A stretch of DNA of 64,000 nucleotides from a bacterium (GCA_030427705.1 JAUIBR010000010.1:62001-126000), one strand, 5' to 3'; counted from the first letter of the stretch, positions 55,214-64,000 are shown. Program-made: numbers and translations. Notes: generated from the sequence alone by a model not told the origin.

Positions 55214-58075
55214 TTGGACTCGAACGCGATCAAAAATTGGGGGGCACACCGCGATCATCACTCCGAGGTATCCGATGCTGAGCTCGATGCTTGGCGCTCG
55301 CTCGTCGGGCTGTGGCGCGGTGACTCAGACCCTATGAATCCAGCCGCTTTGGAGTGGGTCGAGACGGCACCTGATGTTTTTGCAAACCCTCAGATTTGCT
55401 CCGAAATTTCGGCAACCTTTCTATTGGCTGGTCAACGCGCAGTCGACCCGTGTGTATCGCGTGGTGATGTGCTGGTGCGCCTTGTTGAGCTGCTCTTCCA
55501 ACGAGGTTGGAAGGTCGAAGAGATCGTCGCCGCCGTGGAGGGATGGGATCGAGATCCGAGGATGTTGGAGGTTGCGCGTGCGAAGCTCGATGCATGGGCG
55601 ATCGTCCGAATCGGTCCTGAGGCCCGGATAGACTGGCGTTTGTTGCATCGGGATGTCCTAGATCGGCCACGGGATAAAAGGCAGCCCGATCTATTCGCGC
55701 CGCAGGCGGACCTGCAACGCTTTGATGTCGTGGTCAGTCGGCCCAGGCGGGCCGCCATGGAACATAGTGAACGCGCGGCGTTGCGGCGTAAGTTTGAGTC
55801 TGCGGTCGGTCGGTTTTCATATGACCTTCCCGTTGTGGAATCGATGTTCGAGCTCGCTGCGAGCCATGGTCACGTGATCGCTGAGATCGACGTGCAGTCC
55901 TTTTCGCGCGGGGCAGGGCGGCGATTTGTAGACGATGTTCTACCTCACGTGGAAATCACCGATCTCCTTGTCGTGGCAGCCGACCGGCCACAGGAGGTTG
56001 TTATGGTTGGCACGGGAGGGATCGCCACGGGTCGGCACATGCGTGTGATGAGTGTTCTCGAAGACCGATTGGCGGAAGTTGGCCGCGCGTTTGGTGGGCA
56101 ACAGCTATTGGGGACGTCTGATGTTCGCCGGCAGCCACGTTCGGCAGGCGCGTTCTGGGCTGCCATTAAACTGCGTGAAGAATCTGATTTGCTGAGTCGG
56201 TTGAATCGCGCAAGTCGGACTCTTCAAGACGTATTGGCGACCGAGCCAGGTCGAACCACGACCTGTGGAATGTTGGACGTTTGGCGGACGCACTCTGCAG
56301 ACTACTCATTGCCGTATGTACGGGGCGGTGGAGTAACAGATTGGTTGGTCGATCTCAGGGAGCGCGTTTGGTTTCCGTACTCTGCGCGCGGCACGGTCCT
56401 AGAGGTAATTCCCGAGACCATGGAAAGGGAGCTATGGCCATATCAGCGCGAGCTGAGTGCTCGAAGGATTTTTGGGCAAACGGTCGAAGAGCGTGAGGTC
56501 CCGTGGTGGTCGCACTTGGAGCACTACCCAACGCGTCTTGGTGAAGATGGCTTGGTTGTGAGCGGAGCTTCGGGAGGTGTGCACGTCGCGGTCGTCAACA
56601 CTCGTGCCCTCTACGCGTCCAGTGCTCCGGTTATTCGAATCGACCACTCGGATACTCGTCATGGGGTTGCGGCGCTTCTAAGCTCGTCGTTAGGCAGTTT
56701 TTGGCTGCAGCGTACGATGTTCAACCGGGATTCATTGGGCTTTGAGGTGTCCACCCGAAGGCTGGCCGAGTTTCCGCTCCCGGCCGAGCTTGGACAACTT
56801 CCAGAGATGGGGAGGCGACTCCACAAACTGAGTTTGTCCCTGAACTCGGACGGACTCGATCGATCTTGGCAGTCTATCTTGGAGGGGCGTAAAGAGACGC
56901 TTCGCCGCATGGTGTCTATTCAAGAGCAGATTGATTGGGAGGTGTATCGACTGTTTGGGCTTGTCGAACAAGCACCCACGGTCCCCGGCCAGCTCGACCC
57001 GGACACGCGTGATTTCGCAGCAACATCTGCGCGGCTTCCGGTCTCTGCAGATGATGCGCTAGAGATCTTGGAAACTGAATCGTACAAGCGCGCATGGCGA
57101 ATTCTGGAGGACAATCTCGATCCGATGGTGTTTCTGCGCCAGAAGATTAGATCCGCGGTCGCGCGGTTTTTCTCGGATTCTGTGAACAGGGCTCGACCGG
57201 TTCGTCTTACCGAACTCTCGAACCATGTTTTGAAGCATCAGGGGATCCGTTCAGCATTCAAACACGTGGGCAATGACGATGCCGTTTCGGACATCTTGTT
57301 AGATGGTGTTGGTGAATTCAGTGCGGTTCGAAGGCTCACGCCTGCAGGGCTGAAACAGCATCGTAGTCGAGTTTCTGGCGATGGCGCCGACGCGCTGACG
57401 ACTGAGGACTATCAGGAGTATGCATGCGTGCACCGACAGACCAGTGCCGCGGCCACTCGCCAACTGCACTGGGCGGTGTTTGGCGGATATGAAACCAATC
57501 ACAGCGATCTCATGATCTGGGGTGAATTGAGTGATTTGCTGGACGAGCCGGTGTTCGTTTGGCGCGCTAGCAGCATCGAGGAGCAAGCACGATGGTTCGA
57601 TGGCGCGCTGAAACTGAATTTGGAACGGGCATTTTATCCGAGTGGTCCAGCCACGGCATCTGACCCGGGCGCTTGGGGATTAATCGAGCCGTTCTATTTT
57701 GACGTGTTCAGGCAGCTATCAAAATGGGTGGATGCCGAAATCGCCCAATCGCTTCGCCGTCGACTGCGCGAGTTCATGGAGGCCGATGCCTCGGTGTTAG
57801 ATGTGGCGTATCGGCAATGGTGGCTCGACGGCGGCGGGCGCCAGAATCAGAGCAAAGGTGCGCAAGCTGATCTGGCCAGCCTCGCCCAACTCATCGAAAT
57901 TATCGAATCAGGTGATCGCTCGATGCGTGAGATTGCCGAGCAAATGCGCACGTTTGGTTGGCGATTTGAAGAAACCCGCGCAGGGATTCAAACACTGGTC
58001 ACCCTTGGCCGGGTTCAATTGGTCGGCGAGGGGCCAGAAGCTAGGCTTCAGTGGGCTCAACTTCGACCTGGTTGA
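55214..58075 (+). CDS. large DNA-methyltransferase-like protein with lost catalytic motifs
   Basis: The 953-residue product follows the order of Eco57I/BREX-PglX-type N6-adenine methyltransferases but key residues are changed. Motif I, usually DP-x-x-GSG, is VDPCVSRGDVLV (77-88); motif II is GWDRDPRMLEVARAKL; motif IV, usually NPPY, is FDVVVSRPRRA (170-180). A C-terminal TaqI-type specificity part follows (WWSHLEHYPTRLG near 431-443, VVSGASGGVHVAVVNTRALY, SSLGSFWLQRTMFNRDSLGF, AEFPLPAEL). A winged-helix-like end (MREIAEQMRTFGWRFEETRA) closes it. So it should bind DNA but probably does not methylate. No restriction enzyme lies nearby. The TTG start lacks a good ribosome site and is the only start that keeps the full N-terminus. 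Confidence 0.6.
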   Translation: MDSNAIKNWGAHRDHHSEVSDAELDAWRSLVGLWRGDSDPMNPAALEWVETAPDVFANPQICSEISATFLLAGQRAVDPCVSRGDVLVRLVELLFQRGWKVEEIVAAVEGWDRDPRMLEVARAKLDAWAIVRIGPEARIDWRLLHRDVLDRPRDKRQPDLFAPQADLQRFDVVVSRPRRAAMEHSERAALRRKFESAVGRFSYDLPVVESMFELAASHGHVIAEIDVQSFSRGAGRRFVDDVLPHVEITDLLVVAADRPQEVVMVGTGGIATGRHMRVMSVLEDRLAEVGRAFGGQQLLGTSDVRRQPRSAGAFWAAIKLREESDLLSRLNRASRTLQDVLATEPGRTTTCGMLDVWRTHSADYSLPYVRGGGVTDWLVDLRERVWFPYSARGTVLEVIPETMERELWPYQRELSARRIFGQTVEEREVPWWSHLEHYPTRLGEDGLVVSGASGGVHVAVVNTRALYASSAPVIRIDHSDTRHGVAALLSSSLGSFWLQRTMFNRDSLGFEVSTRRLAEFPLPAELGQLPEMGRRLHKLSLSLNSDGLDRSWQSILEGRKETLRRMVSIQEQIDWEVYRLFGLVEQAPTVPGQLDPDTRDFAATSARLPVSADDALEILETESYKRAWRILEDNLDPMVFLRQKIRSAVARFFSDSVNRARPVRLTELSNHVLKHQGIRSAFKHVGNDDAVSDILLDGVGEFSAVRRLTPAGLKQHRSRVSGDGADALTTEDYQEYACVHRQTSAAATRQLHWAVFGGYETNHSDLMIWGELSDLLDEPVFVWRASSIEEQARWFDGALKLNLERAFYPSGPATASDPGAWGLIEPFYFDVFRQLSKWVDAEIAQSLRRRLREFMEADASVLDVAYRQWWLDGGGRQNQSKGAQADLASLAQLIEIIESGDRSMREIAEQMRTFGWRFEETRAGIQTLVTLGRVQLVGEGPEARLQWAQLRPG

Positions 58076-58298
58076 GCTGCGAGCGGCCCACTAACACATA
58101 TTCTTTTCGGCAGTGTTCCGCGAAGTGACACACGTCTTCAATGGCTTGTTCGGTGTAGGGAGCGATCCGTCCATCTAGCACTTCCGTCCATCCAATCCCT
58201 GCGGGAAAGAACACATCGAGACCGGAGGTTTCGACCTCGGCTAGCGTGCTTCCGGTGTGTACATCGATGAGCAAAAGTTCGTCTGAATTGGCCGACAT
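58041..58298 (-). CDS. small soluble protein, unknown function
   Basis: The ATG at 58298 has GAGGATATT upstream, a good ribosome site, and gives 85 residues (MSANSDELLLIDVHTGSTLA). The longer frame to 58361 is not needed. It has no signal or membrane helix. It contains SGLDVFFPAGIGWTEVLDGR and CHFAEHCRKEYVLVGRSQLN. No family was recognised. It converges on the MTase-like gene and overlaps its 3' end by 35 bases. It may be a real small gene because the ribosome site and start fit. Confidence 0.5.
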   Translation of the reverse strand: MSANSDELLLIDVHTGSTLAEVETSGLDVFFPAGIGWTEVLDGRIAPYTEQAIEDVCHFAEHCRKEYVLVGRSQLNQVEVEPTEA

Positions 58299-58526
58299 AA
58301 TATCCTCGAAATTTCGGGTTCGGGCGCACGGATTGTCGTCGAGAACCCACTCTGGTTGCAACCTCTATGTCAGGTTTGGAAGAAATATTTTTGACAGAAT
58401 TCAGAATCGTGAAAATGTGGGTACATGACCGGAATTAGCGGTGTCGAAGGACGTCGGTTTCTTGACACTAATTTAAGCGACGTGGCAACATGCACAGACC
58501 AAATCTCCACATAAGAGGTGTTCGGA

Positions 58527-59588
58527 ATGGCCAAGGGTAAGAACTGCATCGGCCTTGATGTCGGTTCGAGCGCCGTCAAGCTATGCGTACTGAAGGAAGC
58601 CAAAAAGGGACTTCAGTTGCAGGCTTTCGACTACGTCGCGCTCCCTCCAGAGACAATTGTTGATGGAGCGCTCATGAATGCGTCAGTCGTAACTGACGGC
58701 ATCATTGAACTGCTCGGACGTAATAAGATCAAACCGCGTGAAGCGGCGATGAGCGTGTCCGGGAACACGGTTATTATTAAGAAGATTACGCTGCCTCTGA
58801 TGACGCAGGAAGAGCTCGAGGAATCCATCCAATGGGAAGCCGAGCAATACATTCCTTTCGACATCAAGGACGTTTACATCGGATTCGAGGTCCTCGCGCC
58901 GCGTACCGACCAGGGCCAGATGGATGTGGTTCTCGTCGCGGCAAAGCGCGAGATGATTAACGACTATACGTCGGTGGCCGAGGATGCAGGTTTGCTTCCC
59001 ATCGTTGTCGATGTGGACGCGTTCTGCATTCAGAACATGTACGAAGCAAACTACGGCTTCCATCATGGCGAGACGGTGGTGTTGTTGGATATCGGAAACA
59101 GCGTCGTGACGATGAACGTGGTCACCGACGGTATTACGATGTTCACGCGCGACCTATCGATGGGCGGCAGTGACCTCACTGAAGAGATTCAGAAACAACT
59201 CAACATCACGTATCAAGAGGCGGAACTCTACAAGATGGGTGGCTCCCCTGGAGCGACATCTGACGAAGTCCTGCCCCATGAGGTTGAGAAGATTATCGGC
59301 GAGAAGGCCGAAGATATGGCCGCTGAGATTCAACGATCAATCGACTTCTATGCAGCCACCGCTGCAGACAGCAAGATCGATAAGATCATCGTCTCTGGCG
59401 GCACTGCAGCAATTCCGTCACTGGTGCGAACCATCGCACGAACCAGCGGTGTACCTGCAGAGTTGGCGAATCCGTTCCGTAACATCACCTACGACGAACG
59501 TGATTTTCCACCTGAGAAGATTCAAAAGTGGGCGCCGATCGCATCGGTGTCTGTTGGGCTGGCATTGCGAAGGACGAACGAACGATGA
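58527..59588 (+). CDS. pilM: type IV pilus assembly protein PilM
   Basis: An actin-like ATPase on the cytoplasmic side of the pilus alignment complex that binds the PilN N-terminus. The product has GLDVGSSAVKLCVL (phosphate 1), SWEAEQYIPF-type QWEAEQYIPFDIKDVYIGFE, LLDIGNSVVTMNVV (phosphate 2) and VSGGTAAIPSLVRTIA (adenosine). The ATG at 58527 with AGAGG eight bases upstream is a better start than the GTG at 58518. The stop overlaps the pilN start (ATGA). TTGACA at 58462 may be the -35 of the operon promoter, with a weak -10 (CAACAT). Confidence 0.95.
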   Translation: MAKGKNCIGLDVGSSAVKLCVLKEAKKGLQLQAFDYVALPPETIVDGALMNASVVTDGIIELLGRNKIKPREAAMSVSGNTVIIKKITLPLMTQEELEESIQWEAEQYIPFDIKDVYIGFEVLAPRTDQGQMDVVLVAAKREMINDYTSVAEDAGLLPIVVDVDAFCIQNMYEANYGFHHGETVVLLDIGNSVVTMNVVTDGITMFTRDLSMGGSDLTEEIQKQLNITYQEAELYKMGGSPGATSDEVLPHEVEKIIGEKAEDMAAEIQRSIDFYAATAADSKIDKIIVSGGTAAIPSLVRTIARTSGVPAELANPFRNITYDERDFPPEKIQKWAPIASVSVGLALRRTNER

Positions 59589-60211
59589 TTCGCGTCAACC
59601 TACTTCCAATTAAGCAAGCCAGACGTCGCTCTGCGGGTAAAACGCAGTTGGTGGTGTTTGCGATGCTTATCGTTGCCGAGCTTTTGGCCTGGGGTGTGAT
59701 CTACATCACGACCTCCTCGCAGCTTGATGCTGTGAAGGAGCGCGTGGCGCAGAATCAAGCCGAAGTCCAACAGGCTCAGGCCGAGGTTAAGGACGCCGAA
59801 GTTCTCGAAAAACAGAAAGAGCAGCTTACCCAACAGTTGGCGGTTCTGGATGAGCTCGAGAAGTCTCGGTCTGGACCTGTGCGTGTCCTCGATGAACTTC
59901 AGTCCATGTTGAGCCCTCCTCGAAACGAGGAAGACCGCTTCGCTCAGCTCCAAAAGAACTGGAACGTTGATTGGGACCCTCGTCGACTATGGATCTCTTC
60001 GGTGAGCGAGAAGGACGGCAAGTTCCAGCTAAACGGCGGTGCAGTGAACGCAGACGACGTCGCGGAATTCTTGCAGCGTCTGTCTACCGGAACTTACTTC
60101 CATGAAGTCGAGCTTGAGTACGTGTCGGTCGACACCACAATGTCGAAGTCAGCGAAGACCGTTCAGTTCGCGCTCGAGGGCAGCCTTAGCTACGCCGGGG
60201 TGAAGAAATGA
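59585..60211 (+). CDS. pilN: type IV pilus assembly protein PilN
   Basis: Inner-membrane protein of the alignment complex. The short cytoplasmic N-terminus has the PilM-binding motif (MIRVNLLPIKQARRR), followed by one membrane helix (LVVFAMLIVAELLAWGVIYI), a coiled coil (about 50-95) and a C-terminal ferredoxin-like fold. The product is 208 residues, as usual. The ATG overlaps the pilM stop; a longer frame from 59528 lies inside pilM and is rejected. Its stop overlaps the pilO start (ATGA). Confidence 0.95.
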   Translation: MIRVNLLPIKQARRRSAGKTQLVVFAMLIVAELLAWGVIYITTSSQLDAVKERVAQNQAEVQQAQAEVKDAEVLEKQKEQLTQQLAVLDELEKSRSGPVRVLDELQSMLSPPRNEEDRFAQLQKNWNVDWDPRRLWISSVSEKDGKFQLNGGAVNADDVAEFLQRLSTGTYFHEVELEYVSVDTTMSKSAKTVQFALEGSLSYAGVKK

Positions 60212-60828
60212 ACGAATTTATCGATAGATTCAATTCGGTTCCCTTGGCCCAACGTGTGCTCGCACTCATCTTGCTGATGTCTGTGATCGCGGTCGGGTTC
60301 TGGTTTGTGTTTCTCTCGCCCATGAATGACGAGATCGCAAGCAACGAACAGAAGCTCGTGGAGCTGCAACGCGAGAAAGAACGTCTCGACCAGTTGAAAC
60401 GTAATCGCGCTGTGGTGCTTCGCCAACTCGAAAAGTTGAAGCGTCAATTGCTGATTGCGCAGGAGAAACTGCCCCAGGATGCAGAGATTCCAAGCTTGCT
60501 GCAACGCATTCACAATCAGGCGAAAACCGCCGGTTTGGAAATCTTGATGTTCCGTCGTGAGCCTGATGTGACGCAACAGTACTACATTGAGATCCCGGTG
60601 CGGATGGAACTGTCTGGCACCTACGACGAACTTGCGAACTTCTTGTACTACGTCGGTCGGATGACCCGAATTGTGAATGTGAAAGACCTCGCGATGAAGC
60701 GAAAAGGCGCGAAACTGGATCCGGACGGCGAACTCTCGATTTCGGCGCTTGGAACGACGTTCCGCTACGCTGAACCGAAAGCCCCGACGAAGGATAAGAA
60801 GGCCAAGCGCAGAGGGAAGAAGAAGTGA
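60208..60828 (+). CDS. pilO: type IV pilus assembly protein PilO
   Basis: Partner of PilN in the inner-membrane alignment complex. The product (206 residues) has a membrane helix (LALILLMSVIAVGFWFVFL, about 18-36), a coiled coil (EQKLVELQREKERLDQLKRN) and the PilO fold with LPQDAEIPSLLQRIHNQAKT, YYIEIPVRMELSGTYDELAN and FLYYVGRM. The end is a Lys-rich tail. It overlaps pilN by an ATGA and pilP by a few bases. Confidence 0.95.
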   Translation: MNEFIDRFNSVPLAQRVLALILLMSVIAVGFWFVFLSPMNDEIASNEQKLVELQREKERLDQLKRNRAVVLRQLEKLKRQLLIAQEKLPQDAEIPSLLQRIHNQAKTAGLEILMFRREPDVTQQYYIEIPVRMELSGTYDELANFLYYVGRMTRIVNVKDLAMKRKGAKLDPDGELSISALGTTFRYAEPKAPTKDKKAKRRGKKK

Positions 60829-61571
60829 TGATCATGCGACCAAACTACCAGAAATTTGGCGGCTCTTTCATCATCCTGTTGATTGCCCTTGGCATGCTTG
60901 GGTGTGAAGACGAAATTCAGAAATTGCCAACTCAGCCTCCGCCTCCTGCTAAGAAGAAGCAGGCTGACACGAATGCTGAAGGTGCGACGGAAACAAAGGA
61001 TGATTCCGAATACGTCCGCCCTGAGTATCCAAATTCAGTACGCCGAAATCCGTTTCAGCCTGATCCCGACGTGATTATCCCGACGGCGGCCGTGGCCGAA
61101 GGTGAAGTGCGAACTCGTGAGCCGCTGGAGCGATTTGCGCTCGGTCAGCTCACTTTGGTTGCAATCATCAGCGAGACTGCTGTGCCCAAGGCGATGCTCA
61201 TCGATGGAGAGGGTTTTGGGCACGTTGTTAAAGAAGGTGACCGAGTCGGCCGAAATGGTGGAGTCATCTCGGACATTCGAGATAACGAAGTCGAAGTTTT
61301 GGAAGGCAACGATGAAGAGGACGGTCAAACGTTCCAACGCATCGTCAAACTTCGCGAGATCGAGCTCCGGGCATCGTCCGAAGATGGTCTCACGAATGAG
61401 GAACGTGAAGCACTTAAGAAGCTTCTCGAAAGTGAAGCGGGGCAAGAAGCGCTTAAGAAGCAGCTTGATCAGCCCCAGGGACAGCAAGGTCAGCAGCCAC
61501 AGCAGGGCACAGCCCCGCCACGGCAAGGCATTGACCCACGATTCAAGGGCTTCGCGCCGCCAACACAATGA
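60828..61571 (+). CDS. pilP: type IV pilus assembly lipoprotein PilP
   Basis: The lipoprotein signal is FIILLIALGMLGC. The mature protein has a disordered Pro/Lys-rich N-terminal part (LPTQPPPPAKKKQ), the conserved YPNSVRRNPFQPD stretch and the HR-type beta domain (LERFALGQLTLVAIISETAV, AMLIDGEGFGHVVKEGDRVG). PilP links the PilN/PilO inner-membrane part to the PilQ secretin. The tail is Gln/Pro/Gly-rich (QPQGQQGQQPQQGT). Three start codons are possible (GTG 60825, ATG 60828, ATG 60834); all give the same signal. The stop is at 61569-61571. Confidence 0.93.
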   Translation: MIMRPNYQKFGGSFIILLIALGMLGCEDEIQKLPTQPPPPAKKKQADTNAEGATETKDDSEYVRPEYPNSVRRNPFQPDPDVIIPTAAVAEGEVRTREPLERFALGQLTLVAIISETAVPKAMLIDGEGFGHVVKEGDRVGRNGGVISDIRDNEVEVLEGNDEEDGQTFQRIVKLREIELRASSEDGLTNEEREALKKLLESEAGQEALKKQLDQPQGQQGQQPQQGTAPPRQGIDPRFKGFAPPTQ

Positions 61572-61657
61572 TGAGATTTAGAATGCGACGCAAAGGGTTC
61601 GATCCCAACAGTTTCTCGGCAGTTTCGCCGGCCTCGAATGGAAATGAGGAGATAAGT

Positions 61658-64000
61658 ATGCGCTGGACTATGGCCTTGTTAGTGGCCTTGTGCATGAGTT
61701 TGACCGCAGGTGCGACCTTCGCTCAAGCAAACGACCAAGGTAGGTCGATCAACGAGATTGAGACGTTCAAGGTGAACGAAGAAGCGGACGGTACGGTGAT
61801 TCGAATCGCCGGTGACAAAGTTCCGACGTTCTCGGTCTTCAAACTGAACGAACCCCCACGTCTGTTCATCGACGTGTCCAACTCGGAATTGGCGGGCGAC
61901 ACCAAAACTGAACGCATCAATAACGGTGTGATCAGCCAGGTGGCTCTCATCGAATTCAAGGACAATATCCAGTCGGTTACACGCGTTATCATCGGGTTTG
62001 ATAACCCAGCGCACTACGATGTGAAGACGGAAGGTAACGATGTTGTGGTCTTTGTGGACGGCTCGGGTCGCACACAGGGCTCGAATGCGGTTGCGCGGAT
62101 GAACGTGGAACTGCAACAGCAACAAGACAAGATCAAAAAGCTCGAGTCTACCTATCAGACCCAGTTGGCCCAGAAAGAAGCTGCAGTCCAGCGCAGCCAA
62201 TCTGAGCTAAAGAGTCGTGAAAAGGAGCTTGCTCGGCTTCAAGCAGAACTCAAGCGTACCTCGGGATCGGACGCAAAGCGGGTTTCTGCTCAAATTGAAA
62301 CCAAAAATCAGGAGATTACCGCGCTTCGCACGGACGTCGTTTCCGGAAAGAAGGCTGTTCAATCTCTTCAATCGCGCGTTGCCCGCTTGGAATCTGAGCG
62401 TGACCAGCTGTCGAAGGTTGCTGAATCCACGAAGGCCGAACGAGACCGTGCTCTTGCGCTCGCAGCAGCGAAGGAGAAAGAGGGCGAGAAGGTCCGACAG
62501 CGTGCCGAGAAGCTCGAGAAGTCGCTCGCCAAGACGCAGTTGGAACTTGAATCGATCAACAACCGTTCGCAGAAAGTCCAAAGTGACCTGCAGCGTGCAA
62601 ACGCAAATGCAAAGCGATCACAGGAAGCGTACAGCCAGGCTCAACGTGACTTGGAACAAGCTCGCAAGCGCGAGGCTGAGTTGAAGGCAGCAGTTGCTCG
62701 CCTCGAAAGGAGTGCATCCAGTGGCGATTCGGCTGCCAAGTCAAAGCTTGCATCACTTCAACGTGAAGCTGAGACCGTCAGCGCTGACCGCCAGAAACGA
62801 CAAGCTGAGCTCGCGCAAGCGAAACGAGCAGCAAAATCTGCACAGACTGACCTCCAAGAGACTCGCCGTGAGCTCGCTCAGCGTGATGCTCAACTTCAGG
62901 AACTCCAGACACGACTTGCTCAGGTCGAGGCGGAACGTCAAACCCTCTCGCGTCAGGCGAACAGCGCAAACGATGATCGTGTGAAGGCGCTTGAGCGCGC
63001 GTTGTCTGAAGAGCAGGCACGTGTGGCATCGCTGGAGTCTAAGCGAGATGCATCGTCGAGCCGCCTCGTCGAAGTTCAAGCTGAGCTTCGCGCAGCACGC
63101 AAGGAGCTTGCAGTCACGAAATCGGCTCGCGTGGGACGTGCAGTCCCTGTGAATCCAAACTCGAATACGGTTCGTGGAATCAAACTTGAGAACAACGGTG
63201 AGCGCTCACGCATCGTCGTCGAGCTTGAGCGTCCAGGAAACTTCGAAACCCTTCCATGGAAAGACAGCCGGGCTGTTATGATTCTGAATGGCGTCGAATT
63301 GCCCGAGAATCTTGAGAGAACGCTTGCGAATCAAGGCCAAGCAGGCGCGGTTCGATTCGTCTCGTCATATCGAGACAATCAAGGACGTGTTCGACTTGAG
63401 GCAGAATTGGGTTCAGATGCGACGGAAGTCGTACGTCAAGACGGCAACAAATTGGTTTGGGAATTCGCTTCAGTGACGCCAGTGGCAGCAATGAACGACG
63501 CGCCAGACGAGCAGACGCGACCGACGGCCGACTCTCACACCGCAGCACCACCACGTTATCCAGTCATTGTGACCGACCCGACTCGCGTGAGCCGCGTTCC
63601 CGGCATGAGCCGCAAACGAATTACGATTGATCTGCGTGCTGCTGACATTCAGAACGTTCTTCGCCTTCTGGCGAAGGAAGGTGGAGTCAACATTGTTGCT
63701 GGCGATGTCTCAGGAAACGTTACGCTGCGCCTTCGTAGCGTGCCCCTGGATGAAGTCTTCCTCACGATCCTTCAGGCTCGACAGCTTGGATTTGAAAAGC
63801 GTGGAAACGTCATTCGAGTCGCACCGCAATCCGTACTTCTGCAAGAACAGCAAGCTCGAGCGCAAGCGCGCGCCGCTGCTGCGGTATCCAAGCCATTGGA
63901 GGTGTTCCTACTGCCAGTGAACTACGCTTCGGCAAGCGACATGCAGGCGCAGGTTGCTGGCTTGTTGAGCCCTCGCGGTTCGGTGACGGTCGACCCACGA
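61658..64000 (+). CDS. pilQ: type IV pilus secretin PilQ (3' end outside window), with a long coiled-coil insertion
   Basis: The frame stays open to the right edge. ATG at 61658 with GAGGAG six bases upstream gives a clear signal peptide (ALLVALCMSLTAGATFAQ). An ATG at 61568, overlapping the pilP stop, would add 30 residues. Domains: first AMIN (about 38-140; SVFKLNEPPRLFIDVSN), a coiled coil of about 340 residues (148-489) rich in Gln, Lys, Glu, Arg and Ala, a second AMIN (503-605; RGIKLENNGERSRIVVELER), the STN/N0 domain (655-725; ITIDLRAADIQNVLRLLAKE, GNVTLRLRSVPLDEVFLTIL) and the start of a secretin N1 repeat (VFLLPVNYASASDMQAQVAG). PilQ forms the outer-membrane pilus channel. The coiled coil is unusual for the family. 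Confidence 0.93.
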   Translation, partial: MRWTMALLVALCMSLTAGATFAQANDQGRSINEIETFKVNEEADGTVIRIAGDKVPTFSVFKLNEPPRLFIDVSNSELAGDTKTERINNGVISQVALIEFKDNIQSVTRVIIGFDNPAHYDVKTEGNDVVVFVDGSGRTQGSNAVARMNVELQQQQDKIKKLESTYQTQLAQKEAAVQRSQSELKSREKELARLQAELKRTSGSDAKRVSAQIETKNQEITALRTDVVSGKKAVQSLQSRVARLESERDQLSKVAESTKAERDRALALAAAKEKEGEKVRQRAEKLEKSLAKTQLELESINNRSQKVQSDLQRANANAKRSQEAYSQAQRDLEQARKREAELKAAVARLERSASSGDSAAKSKLASLQREAETVSADRQKRQAELAQAKRAAKSAQTDLQETRRELAQRDAQLQELQTRLAQVEAERQTLSRQANSANDDRVKALERALSEEQARVASLESKRDASSSRLVEVQAELRAARKELAVTKSARVGRAVPVNPNSNTVRGIKLENNGERSRIVVELERPGNFETLPWKDSRAVMILNGVELPENLERTLANQGQAGAVRFVSSYRDNQGRVRLEAELGSDATEVVRQDGNKLVWEFASVTPVAAMNDAPDEQTRPTADSHTAAPPRYPVIVTDPTRVSRVPGMSRKRITIDLRAADIQNVLRLLAKEGGVNIVAGDVSGNVTLRLRSVPLDEVFLTILQARQLGFEKRGNVIRVAPQSVLLQEQQARAQARAAAAVSKPLEVFLLPVNYASASDMQAQVAGLLSPRGSVTVDPR

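Noticed and set aside
55214..58298. Complete restriction-modification or BREX system
   Set aside because: Only one methyltransferase-like gene is present, with its motifs lost. Neighbours are a transpeptidase, a small protein and pil genes.

Overview
The window looks like a chromosome segment of a member of the Myxococcota (former Deltaproteobacteria), most like Bradymonadales. That placement is an inference. It rests on a run of genes shaped like the Myxococcus Glt/Nfs gliding and spore-coat machinery (two myxococcal-type outer-membrane barrels, large TPR proteins, an AgmX/GltJ-like zinc-ribbon/GYF/TonB protein), a Tgl/PilF-like lipoprotein, a pilMNOPQ operon, a B12-dependent ribonucleotide reductase, GatCAB, and many lipoproteins. 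No phage, insertion sequence, CRISPR array or rRNA operon was seen.

Layout. 1-10955: the end of a two-domain alkaline phosphatase, a DNase-I-like lipoprotein, a decayed VOC gene, gatC-gatA-gatB, mtnA, a lipoprotein with calcium-type repeats and a uromodulin-like D8C domain, a TerB protein and two alpha/beta hydrolases. 11081-13630: a di-heme c-type lipoprotein and two small membrane proteins separated by short repeats. 13747-21123: a tight four-gene operon of unknown function (coiled-coil protein, unknown protein, intact GHKL/Hsp90-fold ATPase, 1163-residue protein with a GHKL-like domain lacking the ATP-binding residues). This is the best candidate in the window for an undescribed system. 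21120-23706: a beta-propeller protein, tRNA-Phe with promoter and terminator, and a repeat patch. 23851-36439: the Glt-like cluster, read as K-, B-, A-, C-, D-, E-, F- and J-like genes. 36485-45452: an NFACT protein, a Tgl-like lipoprotein, a 3-methyladenine glycosylase, a HEAT protein, a TPR protein, yacG, two Lys/Glu-rich proteins and an NDH-2-like flavoprotein. 46035-58298: nrdJ, a lipoprotein, proB, an acidic GYF-like membrane protein, a YcbB-like L,D-transpeptidase, a large DNA-methyltransferase-like protein whose catalytic motifs are lost, and a small protein. 58527-64000: pilM, pilN, pilO, pilP and the start of pilQ, whose product carries an unusually long coiled coil between its two AMIN domains.

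How genes work together. The Glt-like cluster would form an envelope-spanning complex. The pil operon, with the Tgl-like pilotin about 20 kb away, would build the type IV pilus alignment complex and secretin. GatCAB amidates mischarged Glu-tRNA(Gln)/Asp-tRNA(Asn). NrdJ, proB and mtnA are housekeeping metabolism. Two kinds of intergenic repeats (7-bp period and 14-bp period) recur across the window and are reported as findings.
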